From assembly GCA_031549185.1 (NCBI GenBank), contig JAVBQG010000044.1, positions 20,715 through 84,714 on the forward strand: a DNA stretch of 64,000 nt. The letters are read 5' to 3'. Under the pieces are notes generated by a model. It was given only the letters and a program-made list of their open reading frames with translations, made no database searches and was not told the origin of the DNA. Source of the DNA: JAVBQG01 sp031549185. GTDB taxonomy: Bacteria; Synergistota; Synergistia; Synergistales; Synergistaceae. Below, piece after piece: positions 40,465 to 48,432 of the stretch (position 1 is the first letter of the stretch; each line of letters opens with the position of its first letter). A program made the position numbers and the translations under genes.

Positions 40465-42867
40465 TTACTTCTTGAACTTCACGATCGTCACGCCGTAGCC
40501 GCCCTCGCCCTCGGCGCCCAAGCGGTAGCTCTGCACGTACGACAGGCCCTTGCAGAGGGTATGCACTTCGCGGCGCAGGATGCCCTCGCCGCGGCCGTGG
40601 ATGACGGTTACCTCGCCGTAGCCCGCGCGGAAGGCGCGGTCGAGGTACTGCTCGACCATTGGCATGGCCTCGTCCAGCGTCATGCCCCGGACCATGATCG
40701 AGCTGGGGATGCCGACCGGCGACGGTGGCGGCGAGAATTTGATCTGCACCTGGCTCGGTCCCTTCGGCGAGGGCGCCGGGGGCAGGTTGCCCGCCTTGCG
40801 CTCCCTCTTCGTCTCGACCTTTGTCGCCGCGCGCAGCATCTTGAACGGCAGCTCCATGTGCGCCACGCCGGCCAGGACCGTGGCCTTGTCGCCGCGGATC
40901 TCCTCCAGCGTCCCGACGGCGCCGGTGCCGGCCACGACGACGCTGTCGCCCGGCTCGAGCGGCTTTTCGTCCGGTTCGAACATGCGCTCCAGGCGCTCAT
41001 CCTCGCGTTTCTCCACCTGCTCCTCGATCTTCGAGAAGTGCTTCTTCGAGCGCTCGAGCTTGCGCTGCGCGGCGCTACGGGCCTCCGCGTCGATGGTCTT
41101 GAGCAGCGAGCGGGCGGAGGTCTCGGCGTTCTCCAGAATGCCTAGCGCCTTTTTGTCGGCCTCCGCGATCAGCTTGTCGCGCTTCTCCTCGATCTCGCGC
41201 TTCTGTCTCTCGTAGTCGGCGCGCAGGGTCTCGATCTCCTTGCGCATCGCCTCGAGCGCCTTGTTCTCTTGCTCGATGGCCGTGCGCTTCTCCTGCAATT
41301 CGCCGATGATGTCCTCCATCGAGGCCTCCTTGTGGTGCAGGGCCTCCTTCGCCCGCTGTAGTACATCGCGCTGCACGCCGAGCTTCTCGGCGATCAGCAG
41401 GGCGTTGCTGCGCCCCGGGATGCCGACCAGCAGGCGGTAGGTGGGGGAGAGCGTGTTCGCGTTGAACTCGACGGAAGCCGACTCCACGCCGGGGGCGGTC
41501 AGCGCGTAGTGCTTGATCGGGTTGTGGTGCGTCGTCGCCAGCACCAGCGCGCGGCGCCCCTGCAGCCATTCGAGGATCGCGATACCGAGCGCGGCGCCCT
41601 CCTCGGGGTCGGTGCCGGCGCCCAGCTCGTCGAGCAGCACGACCGATCCCTCCGTCGCCTCGCCGAGGATGCGGTTGATCTGCGTGATGTGGGCGCTGAA
41701 GGTCGAGAGGTTCTGTTCGATGCTCTGCTCGTCGCCGATATCCGTGAAGATCGCGTCGATGGCGCCCAGCGTGGAGTGCTCCTCAGCCGGGATGGGGAAG
41801 CCGAGCCAGCCGAGGCAGATGCAGACGCCCGCCGTCTTGAGGGCCACGGTCTTGCCGCCCGTGTTGGGGCCGGTGACGACGAGCGAACGGAAGGTCTCGC
41901 CGCAGGAGATGTCGATTGGCACGGCCGGTTCTCCCAGCAGCGGATGTTTTGCCTTGTGGAAGTGAAAGGCCCGGGCCTTCGCCAGCATCGGCATGTGCCA
42001 GCGGCCGCGCCTGATCTTCTCGGAGAGGGCGTAGAAAAGGTCGACCTGCCCCAGCGCGCGCTCCGCGTCGAGCAGATGGGCCTCCTTCGCCAGCATCCGC
42101 TCCGTGAGCTTGTAGAGAATGCGGCGCTCCTCGGTGTTCTCGTCCTCGACGTGGATGGCGTACTCGTTGTTGAGCGCCACCAGTGCGTGTGGTTCCATGT
42201 AGACGCTGTTTCCGGAGCCGGAGCGGTCCATGACGAGGCCGGGGAAGGATGGCAGGGCGTCCTGGCGCACCAGCACGACATAACGCCCGTTGCGAAGGGA
42301 CAGCACGCGCTCCTGCAGCAGGTTGCCGATCGAGGGGTCCGCGATCAGCTGCTGTCCCTTGCGGCGGATCTGCTCGCGCGTCTTGCGCATCCCCTCGCGC
42401 AGGCGCCGCAGGCGGTCCGACGCGTGGTCGTAAAGCCGTCCGTCTTCGTCGATCACGGAGAGCGCCTCCTCGTCCTTCTCGAAGTCGCGCAGGTCGCGCA
42501 GGAGGAGCGAGAAGATCGGCCACTCGTTGCGCGCCGCGGAGAGCGCCTCCTTGAGCTTCGTCGAGCCCTGCATCAGGCGCCGGATGCGCAGCAGCTCCTC
42601 GCCAAGCAGCATGCCCGACTCCTTCGCGTCGGCGAGCAGGCTGCCTACGGCCGAGAGTTTGAAGTTCCACGGCAGCTCGCCCCGCCTGTCCCGGTACTCC
42701 TCGATCGCGGCGAAGAGCGCCTGTCGCTTTTCGAGCTCCTCCATGTCGGCGGCGGGGGCGAGCGTCGCCAGGCGAGAGGCGCCCAGGTCGCTGCGGCAGT
42801 CCTTTCGTATGATGTTCAGAATTTTCGCTATCTCGAGCGATGCGTAGGCCGATCCGTCGATTTTCAT
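40465..42867 (-). CDS. mutS2: Endonuclease MutS2
   Basis: This 800-aa MutS homologue lacks the mismatch-recognition domain. The ATPase core carries Walker A TGPNTGGKTVALKTAG (about 335), followed by STFSAHITQINRI and LLDELGAGTDPEEGAALG. A long coiled coil spans about 515-630, a KOW-like segment about 650-690 (GDSVVVAGTGAVGTLEEI), and a C-terminal Smr nuclease domain has MVRGMTLDEA and VIHGRGEGILR. MutS2 acts on recombination intermediates or stalled ribosomes. Its start overlaps the cvpA stop by 4 bp. Confidence 0.94.
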   Translation of the reverse strand: MKIDGSAYASLEIAKILNIIRKDCRSDLGASRLATLAPAADMEELEKRQALFAAIEEYRDRRGELPWNFKLSAVGSLLADAKESGMLLGEELLRIRRLMQGSTKLKEALSAARNEWPIFSLLLRDLRDFEKDEEALSVIDEDGRLYDHASDRLRRLREGMRKTREQIRRKGQQLIADPSIGNLLQERVLSLRNGRYVVLVRQDALPSFPGLVMDRSGSGNSVYMEPHALVALNNEYAIHVEDENTEERRILYKLTERMLAKEAHLLDAERALGQVDLFYALSEKIRRGRWHMPMLAKARAFHFHKAKHPLLGEPAVPIDISCGETFRSLVVTGPNTGGKTVALKTAGVCICLGWLGFPIPAEEHSTLGAIDAIFTDIGDEQSIEQNLSTFSAHITQINRILGEATEGSVVLLDELGAGTDPEEGAALGIAILEWLQGRRALVLATTHHNPIKHYALTAPGVESASVEFNANTLSPTYRLLVGIPGRSNALLIAEKLGVQRDVLQRAKEALHHKEASMEDIIGELQEKRTAIEQENKALEAMRKEIETLRADYERQKREIEEKRDKLIAEADKKALGILENAETSARSLLKTIDAEARSAAQRKLERSKKHFSKIEEQVEKREDERLERMFEPDEKPLEPGDSVVVAGTGAVGTLEEIRGDKATVLAGVAHMELPFKMLRAATKVETKRERKAGNLPPAPSPKGPSQVQIKFSPPPSPVGIPSSIMVRGMTLDEAMPMVEQYLDRAFRAGYGEVTVIHGRGEGILRREVHTLCKGLSYVQSYRLGAEGEGGYGVTIVKFKK

Positions 42868-43658
42868 TCGTCTTCACTCTCGTCGTCGATTTTGGGGTCG
42901 TTTTCCGGGCCGAGGAAGTACTCCAGAACCCGCTGCCTGTACGTCTTGTCGTCCGGTTTTTTATCGCCCGACCTGGTTTCGAGCAGGCCGAGCTTCTGGG
43001 CCAGCGTCTCCAGTTGTTGCAGCCGTCTCTCGTCGCTCTCCGTCCGCTCCTTCTCTCGTCGCAGGTCGTCCGAGGTCTTCTGCGGCTCGACGTCGGCGGA
43101 GACCTTCTCCGTCAGCACGCTCAGGCTGCGGCTGAGGATGAACTCCACAGCGTCCTGCCGCAGTTCCTCCAGGTTCGGCACGAAGCCGCGCTCCTCGAGC
43201 GGGGGATAGACGACTGGCAGGATTCGGGCGGTCGTCATCAGCACCTTGCTGTCGCGCAGCCATCCGTTTCCGGTGAAGGGGAAGACGATGACGCCGACGA
43301 CCAGGATCGCGAGGACGATCAGGAAGATCTTCAGGAACCCCGTTACTCCGCCGAGGATTGTATCGAGCCGCGACAGTTTCGTGATCTTCAGGAGTTTCCT
43401 GACCTGTTTTCCCATGACCGCGCAGAAGAGGAGGACGGCCAAAAAAATCACCACGATCGCGATCGTGGTGGTGACCAGCGGGTTGATGTCCCACTTCGTC
43501 GATATGTAGTGCGAAAGCGGTGCGCAGTAGGCCATCGAACAGTAGAAGCTTCCGACGACGCCGAGCAGGGAGAAGAATTCCCCCGTCAAGCCGCGCATAA
43601 AACCCCGAACGACAAAATAGCCGCCCAGCGCAAGCAGGACGATGTCGACGGCGTTCAT
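42864..43658 (-). CDS. CvpA family membrane protein
   Basis: This 264-aa protein has four hydrophobic segments in the first 150 residues and the CvpA family start NAVDIVLLALGGYFVVRGF, MRGLTGEFFSLLGVVGSF and KLSRLDTILGGVTGFLK. The C-terminal 100 residues are charged and probably cytoplasmic or periplasmic. CvpA proteins affect colicin V export and biofilm or envelope functions; the exact role is unknown. Overlaps of 4 bp at both ends tie it to zapA and mutS2. Confidence 0.85.
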   Translation of the reverse strand: MNAVDIVLLALGGYFVVRGFMRGLTGEFFSLLGVVGSFYCSMAYCAPLSHYISTKWDINPLVTTTIAIVVIFLAVLLFCAVMGKQVRKLLKITKLSRLDTILGGVTGFLKIFLIVLAILVVGVIVFPFTGNGWLRDSKVLMTTARILPVVYPPLEERGFVPNLEELRQDAVEFILSRSLSVLTEKVSADVEPQKTSDDLRREKERTESDERRLQQLETLAQKLGLLETRSGDKKPDDKTYRQRVLEYFLGPENDPKIDDESEDE

Positions 43659-43912
43659 ATCGTGTCCGGTTGCCGGTTGCCACGCTCCTCGCCGCCCAGA
43701 ATGCCGTCCAGTTTCGTGGAGATGGAAACGAGCGCGCTGGCAAGCTGCAGGGAGGCCAGAAAGAGCCGCTCGTCCTGCAACATGCGTGGATCGGTGTTCG
43801 AAACGGCATCGTGCAACAACGAGGCGACTTCGTTGAGCCTGTCGTCGTCGAGCGATGTCACCAGGCTATATGTGCGATTGCCGACCAGCAGCGATACGTT
43901 CCGCGTCTCCAT
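43655..43912 (-). CDS. zapA: Cell division protein ZapA
   Basis: This 85-aa protein begins METRNVSLLVGNRTYSLVTS and continues with RLNEVASLLHDAV and a helical C-terminal half (LFLASLQLASALVSISTKLD), the ZapA layout. It promotes Z-ring bundling through FtsZ. Its location between a coiled-coil protein and cvpA-mutS2 matches the common zapA-cvpA-mutS2 gene order. Confidence 0.87.
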   Translation of the reverse strand: METRNVSLLVGNRTYSLVTSLDDDRLNEVASLLHDAVSNTDPRMLQDERLFLASLQLASALVSISTKLDGILGGEERGNRQPDTI

Positions 43913-43918
43913 CGTCTT

Positions 43919-44257
43919 TTACGAAGCTTTGTCCCGGGCGTGCGACGAGGAGCCGTTGCGCTTCTCCTCGGACTCGGGCAGCATGGGAATCAGATCGCGA
44001 ATACGCCCGGCGAACGCCTCCAGCTTCGTCTCCAGCGTCTGGCGATCTCCTCGCAGGGTTGCGATCTCCTCTTCGTAGCGCTTGGTCTGGTTTTGTATCT
44101 CCTCGTCCAGCTGAAGCAGCTCCAGTTCTCGCTCGTCGAGCTGTTTTCTCAGGGTTTCGGCCGCCCTTCTGGCGCTGTCGCGCTCGGAACGCAGGGTCTT
44201 GACCGTGTCTTCAACCTTTGCGAGGGCGCTCTCTATCTCTTCGATTTTTTTGATCAT
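43919..44257 (-). CDS. Coiled-coil protein (ZapB-like position), function unknown
   Basis: This 112-aa protein is almost wholly heptad-rich (MIKKIEEIESALAKVEDTVK, then ERELELLQLDEEIQNQTKRY) with a short polar tail. ATG 44257 has GGAGG 8 nt upstream; an ATG 45 nt further 5' lacks a site. It is 6 bp upstream of zapA, so a cell-division partner role like that of ZapB is plausible, but the sequence gives no family proof. Confidence 0.65.
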   Translation of the reverse strand: MIKKIEEIESALAKVEDTVKTLRSERDSARRAAETLRKQLDERELELLQLDEEIQNQTKRYEEEIATLRGDRQTLETKLEAFAGRIRDLIPMLPESEEKRNGSSSHARDKAS

Positions 44258-44320
44258 ATCGTTTGCCTCCAAGCGTATATCTTGCTGTTGCAACTGTTTC
44301 ATTATAAACGATGACGGCGA

Positions 44321-45181
44321 TCATTTCACCAGGGTGTCGATGATCAGCGTCTCTTCGTCCGGCATGGAGAGGCGGACCGCCGCCGTACCGATCTCCGCGA
44401 GCGAGCGCACGTGCGTTCCGCCGCAGGGCATCTCCACGTCTCTGTCCTCGATCCTTGTGCAGAAGAAGCGATGCGAAGTCAGGTTATCCCCGTTCGAGCG
44501 CTGCGATACCGACGCATTCTCCGCCAGCCAGGCCGCGAGAGAGGCATTGATCTCGTCCTCGTGTTTTTTCAGGTTCTGCCCCAGTTCTTCCGCGGAGAAT
44601 CCTTTTTTGCGAAGCGATTTACCGAGGCGGTACCGGTCGTGGCAGCAGAGGGGCCCTATGGAGGAGACGTCCATGGCCAGCCCGTCGAAGTCGGGAGAGC
44701 CCAGGGCATCCATCTGGACTTCTTTGCGCCAGAGTGGGGCGAACGAACGGTCGAGCGCGAGCGCCATGAGATGTGCCGCCGAGTGGGCGCGCGAGAGCGC
44801 CCTGCGGTGCGCCTCGTCCACCTGCAGGACGATCTCCTCCCCGCGTGCGAAGAGGGGCCGCTCTCCCTGAAAGACATGCCCGACGCAGAAATACCAGTCG
44901 GGATCGTTCTTCTTCACCGGGATCTCCCTGTCGATCGAGAAGATGCCGGCCGGGCTGATGCCGACAAAGACGGCGTCGGCGACGGTATAGCGTTTCCCGT
45001 CGGCCGTCCCGATGAATCCCCTGTCCTCCGGCTGGTCCGGCCACTGGAAATCACGCGGGTGAAAGGGCGTGGCCTCCGCCATAACCACGAAGTCGTCGCC
45101 GCGCTGCGCGATCGCCTCCACGCGGGAGATTTCCCTGCATGAGCCGCTCTGGAACGTAATTTTCGAAGTAAGGCTCGCCAT
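44321..45181 (-). CDS. Alanyl-tRNA editing protein (AlaX-type)
   Basis: This 286-aa protein is homologous to the editing domain of AlaRS. Zinc ligands are in the H-x3-H motif (RAHSAAHLM, about 131-139) and the C-x3-H motif (PCGGTHVRSL, about 251-260). A first beta-barrel domain (about 1-110) supports AlaX-M type. It hydrolyses mischarged Ser-tRNA(Ala) or Gly-tRNA(Ala). GGGAGG lies 9 nt upstream of the ATG. It is co-directional with the cupin gene 28 bp upstream. Confidence 0.88.
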   Translation of the reverse strand: MASLTSKITFQSGSCREISRVEAIAQRGDDFVVMAEATPFHPRDFQWPDQPEDRGFIGTADGKRYTVADAVFVGISPAGIFSIDREIPVKKNDPDWYFCVGHVFQGERPLFARGEEIVLQVDEAHRRALSRAHSAAHLMALALDRSFAPLWRKEVQMDALGSPDFDGLAMDVSSIGPLCCHDRYRLGKSLRKKGFSAEELGQNLKKHEDEINASLAAWLAENASVSQRSNGDNLTSHRFFCTRIEDRDVEMPCGGTHVRSLAEIGTAAVRLSMPDEETLIIDTLVK

Positions 45182-45209
45182 ACGCCATTGCCTCCCGAGG
45201 TAGACCCGA

Positions 45210-45539
45210 TCAATCCACGATGAAGAGCTTCGCGCCCTTCTCCGTGTGAGAACGATGGGGATTGGCGCCGTCCGCCACCTGATAGCTCACGCCCGGCGTC
45301 ATGACGAACTCCCTCCCGTCGTCGAGCTCCGTGACCAGCTCTCCCTCCAGCACGAGCAAGACATGACCGCGGCTGCACCAGTGGTCTGCAAAGTATCCCG
45401 GCGAGTATTCCACCATGCGCACGCGAATGTTTCCCATCTCGAAAGTTCTCCAAAGAGCCTCTCCCGTGACACCGGGGTGTTTCGTCGGCGGGATCGTACT
45501 CCAGTCGATCGTGCAGAACGGAACATCTTCTATTTTCAT
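45210..45539 (-). CDS. Small cupin protein (DHCW type)
   Basis: This 109-aa single cupin fold contains the D-H-W-C-like box FADHWCSRGHVLLVLEGELV and the second motif GVSYQVADGANPHRS. The residues H, H and E/H typical of cupin metal binding are present. The name comes from the D-H-C-W/D-H-W-C segment; no reaction can be assigned. It lies downstream of a good promoter and an operator-like palindrome. Confidence 0.8.
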   Translation of the reverse strand: MKIEDVPFCTIDWSTIPPTKHPGVTGEALWRTFEMGNIRVRMVEYSPGYFADHWCSRGHVLLVLEGELVTELDDGREFVMTPGVSYQVADGANPHRSHTEKGAKLFIVD

Positions 45540-45569
45540 GACAACACCTCGTTGGGCATCGGCGAGTCG

Positions 45570-45584
45570 TTATCGCCGCGATAA
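45570..45584. promoter_or_regulatory. Operator-like palindrome upstream of the cupin gene
   Basis: TTATCGC-C-GCGATAA is a perfect 7-bp inverted repeat located between the minus-strand promoter (45614-45641) and the cupin start (45539). Its placement just downstream of the transcription start suits a repressor site. Confidence 0.45.
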
Positions 45585-45613
45585 TCGCCGCCAGCTCTTT
45601 TGATCGGTACGAT

Positions 45614-45641
45614 CATTATATGGGCTCCCGCCCGTTCGTCA
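45614..45641 (-). promoter_or_regulatory. Promoter of the cupin-alaX operon
   Basis: On the minus strand, TTGACG (45636-45641) and TATAAT (45614-45619) are separated by 16 bp. The -10 is a perfect match and the -35 matches at five of six positions. It lies 75 bp before the cupin start. Confidence 0.8.
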
Positions 45642-45832
45642 ATCGCAAGGTGTTGAGGAGGGGTAAGGCGAACATGTCCGATGTCCGAAAATACGAGAGG
45701 AGAAGGGAATAATGCGAGAGTTATTTTATTAAAAGTGCCTCTTTGCGATTCTTTTATGATAGTATATTTGTTATGAGGGCGCGCCGGTTTTTTTGAAATG
45801 CTTCATGCGTCTTTTTTGTGGCGGTGATTGGT

Positions 45833-47251
45833 TTGGCTGGAAAGTTCGTAGATTTTTACGCCGTGCTGGGCGTGCGTGCGGATGCCTCGCAGGAGGAAAT
45901 CTGGGCCGCCTACAACAATCGAAAAAAAGAGGGGGCAGCCCCTCTCAGTAGCAGTGCTCTCGGAACGAGCGCAAGAGAGCGGGTGTTGGCTGCTGCCATC
46001 GCGGTCCTCGGTTCCGAGGAGACGCGCATGGCGTATGACTTCAACGGCGTGGGCGGTACGGTCGACTTCGACGTACACATGGAAGACCTCTCCCCCGTCG
46101 ATACGTTCGGCTCCGCAGGCGGACAGAACATGCCAACGCAGGGACAGACCGGGCAGCAGCAGCCATGGGCCGGTTATCAGGAGGGCTCTGTGATCCAGGG
46201 TTCCAACAGATTCAATACGGCGGCACCCGTGCCGCCGCCTGCCGCCCCGCAACCGGGCCCCGCTCCGTCGGATCAGATCGTGCAATCGGCACAGCCCGTT
46301 CAAGCCTCGCAGTCCATCCCTTCCGAAGGAGCGGGGATCGATCGCACGAACCAACCTGTCTCCGCAGTTCAGCCTCCCCAATTTACGCAGGACGGCTGGT
46401 CGGGGCATTCCTTCTCTTCCCAGCAAACGGCTTCTGCCGGGGGCGATTTCACGTTGCGGACCACCGCGCACCAGAATGGCGCTGCATACCATGGGCAGGA
46501 TTTCGCGGCGCCCCGCCCGTACCGGTCGCTCGCGGAACGCGAGGAAGAGGCGGAGAACCCTCTCTTTCTGCTGCTCTCGAAGGCGACGTTCGCCGTAGGC
46601 GCCGTCTTCGCGCTGTTGCTTTCGATCGCGTGGATGCTGGAGCTGCCGCTCAGTGGGGGAACCGTCGTGCCGGGAGCGGTGTCGCTTTTCAAGCGCTTCC
46701 TATTGGCGGCAAACGAGAAAAATATCGTCGTGCTGTGGACGATTGTCTTTTGCGGCGGTCTTTTCATGTGGTGTGTCGAACTCTTTTCGATCACGTTTGC
46801 GACGTGGGCCATGGACTCTTCCTTTTCCACGATCCCGGCGGGGAAACGCGCCAAGGCGGCGAAACACAAGGGCCTCCTGCTGGGTGTGGAGATTCTCGTC
46901 TTCCTGGTCCTTTTCGGATCGGCGGCCACTGCCTCGGGCAATTTGAATTTCGCCGGCGATACCAAGGCCATGTGGCGACTCACCCGCATGTTTCTTGGGT
47001 TGCTTTACCTGTTTTTGCCCCTGTTTATCATCACGATGTTCGTGGGGCGCGACGCCTTGCACTCCATCGTATGGCAACTTTTTCTCCTGCTCGGGCATAT
47101 GGTTTTCGTTATGGTCCTCGAGCGCATCCTGATGGGGCGGATGGCGCCCGTCGATTACTTCGTCGGGGGCCTCTACAAGTTCGGGTACGCCAGCTGGTGG
47201 ATTCTCTTCTTCCTTGGATATAAGGGGTTCGAACGCATGAACGCCCGGTAG
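45833..47251 (+). CDS. Membrane protein with N-terminal J-like domain
   Basis: This 472-aa protein begins with a DnaJ-like fold (KFVDFYAVLGVRADASQEEI, then RERVLAAAIAVLGSEETRMA and YDFNG) but lacks the H-P-D motif needed to stimulate DnaK. A Pro/Gln/Ser-rich linker (about 80-235) leads to five or six transmembrane helices (about 245-465). TTG 45833 with GGTGAT 5 nt upstream is preferred; GTG 45818 is possible. No family I can name. It is a single gene, convergent with queG. Confidence 0.7.
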   Translation: MAGKFVDFYAVLGVRADASQEEIWAAYNNRKKEGAAPLSSSALGTSARERVLAAAIAVLGSEETRMAYDFNGVGGTVDFDVHMEDLSPVDTFGSAGGQNMPTQGQTGQQQPWAGYQEGSVIQGSNRFNTAAPVPPPAAPQPGPAPSDQIVQSAQPVQASQSIPSEGAGIDRTNQPVSAVQPPQFTQDGWSGHSFSSQQTASAGGDFTLRTTAHQNGAAYHGQDFAAPRPYRSLAEREEEAENPLFLLLSKATFAVGAVFALLLSIAWMLELPLSGGTVVPGAVSLFKRFLLAANEKNIVVLWTIVFCGGLFMWCVELFSITFATWAMDSSFSTIPAGKRAKAAKHKGLLLGVEILVFLVLFGSAATASGNLNFAGDTKAMWRLTRMFLGLLYLFLPLFIITMFVGRDALHSIVWQLFLLLGHMVFVMVLERILMGRMAPVDYFVGGLYKFGYASWWILFFLGYKGFERMNAR

Positions 47252-47284
47252 TGACGCCAGGGCGGGGTGAAGTCCGTCGCTCTC

Positions 47285-48244
47285 TCAGGAGGCTGGCATC
47301 CTCTCGATCGCCCACAGCGCCGCTCTTCGGAGCGGCGCATATTCGTTATCGGCCAGGCGCTCCAGCGCGGGGAGAAGATCCGCTCTTCCGGTGTTGCCGG
47401 CTGCGAGCGCCGCCTGCGTCTGGATGCGCCTCTTGCGGGCGTAGTTGTCCCCGATGAGCGCGGCGATTGCCGTCATGTCAGGGTCTTCGAGCAGGTGGCC
47501 CAGTCTGAACGGCTCCGATTGCCCCTTCGTCGGAGAAACGCGCGGAATGCCGCGATTGTGCGGGCAGGCCCGCTGGCAGTCGTCGCAACCCATGATGCGG
47601 CGGCCCATTGGCGCGAAGTGCTCCTCCGGCGTCTTCTCGGGGTCCCCCATATCGTAGCGCAGGCACTTCGTGGCGTCGACGCCCGCCTCGGAGATCGCGC
47701 CGACCGGACAGGCGGCGCGGCAGGAACCGCACTGTGCGCAGCCGGGCGAGGCGTCCTGCTCCGGCCCCGGTGTTCCGTCGGGGGGCGGCGTGTGGACCAG
47801 GAGCGTCATCAGGTAGACGAAGCTGCCGTGGCTCGGCGTGATCAGTGGCCCGAATAACCCCGGTACGCCCAGCCCCGCGCGGACGGCGACCGCACGATGG
47901 GGCAGGCGCGGCTCGGCCACGACCCCGAACCCTATGCCCCGCACGGCGGACGCCCATGCCTCGACGGGGCCCCGCGCCGCCTGCGTGCGCATGTAGTAGT
48001 TGCAGATTTCGCCATGTCCCTCCGGCCACGATTCGAAGGAGGGCGCCGCGAACGCCGCGCTCCAAAGCGTCGTCTCGCCCATCGGCCACCCGCAGACGGC
48101 CTCCGGCCGATGCTCGAGGGACAGGAATTTTCCCAGCGGAAGGCTCGCAAGCCTGTCGCGCCAGAAGTCGAACGGATATGCCGTCGCCGGCCTCGCGTCG
48201 AGAAACCCGGCGGCGATGGCCGCTTGTCGGATGGGGTGGGTCAT
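47285..48244 (-). CDS. queG: Epoxyqueuosine reductase QueG-like iron-sulfur protein
   Basis: This protein of about 319 aa has two 4Fe-4S cluster motifs: GCAQCGSCRAACPVGAI and CDDCQRACPHNRG, the double-cluster arrangement of QueG. The N-terminal cobalamin-binding-like domain (about 1-170) and a C-terminal HEAT-like stretch (about 255-315) also fit. QueG reduces epoxyqueuosine to queuosine in tRNA. It is shorter than classical QueG, so a related reductase is possible. ATG 48244 has GGAGG 8 nt upstream; an earlier ATG overlaps that site. Confidence 0.75.
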   Translation of the reverse strand: MTHPIRQAAIAAGFLDARPATAYPFDFWRDRLASLPLGKFLSLEHRPEAVCGWPMGETTLWSAAFAAPSFESWPEGHGEICNYYMRTQAARGPVEAWASAVRGIGFGVVAEPRLPHRAVAVRAGLGVPGLFGPLITPSHGSFVYLMTLLVHTPPPDGTPGPEQDASPGCAQCGSCRAACPVGAISEAGVDATKCLRYDMGDPEKTPEEHFAPMGRRIMGCDDCQRACPHNRGIPRVSPTKGQSEPFRLGHLLEDPDMTAIAALIGDNYARKRRIQTQAALAAGNTGRADLLPALERLADNEYAPLRRAALWAIERMPAS

Positions 48245-48371
48245 CGAGATTTCCTCCATTCCTATCTTACGTTTGTGTTCGCAAGAATATATCGCAAGGG
48301 GAGGGGCATGGCAATATAAGAGGAAAAAGAGTGCTGCTTGTAGGGTTATGATATTGAAGGATGAGGAGCGC

Positions 48372-48407
48372 GAATCGGGCGGCTTTGTTGCTCAAGCCGC
48401 CCGATTC
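48372..48407 (-). terminator. Terminator hairpin after pheT
   Basis: GAATCGGGCGGCTT (48372-48385) and AAGCCGCCCGATTC (48394-48407) form a perfect 14-bp stem with an 8-nt loop, between the pheT stop and the queG start. There is no T-tract, so it may be a bidirectional transcript-end structure. Confidence 0.6.
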
Positions 48408-48432
48408 GCTTGTCTGTCAATTTTCGCGTTTT

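Noticed and set aside
45688..45726. A 12-codon frame with a good ribosome binding site (begins MSDVRKYERR)
   Set aside because: Too short to support as a gene, with no attenuator structure or codon bias around it.
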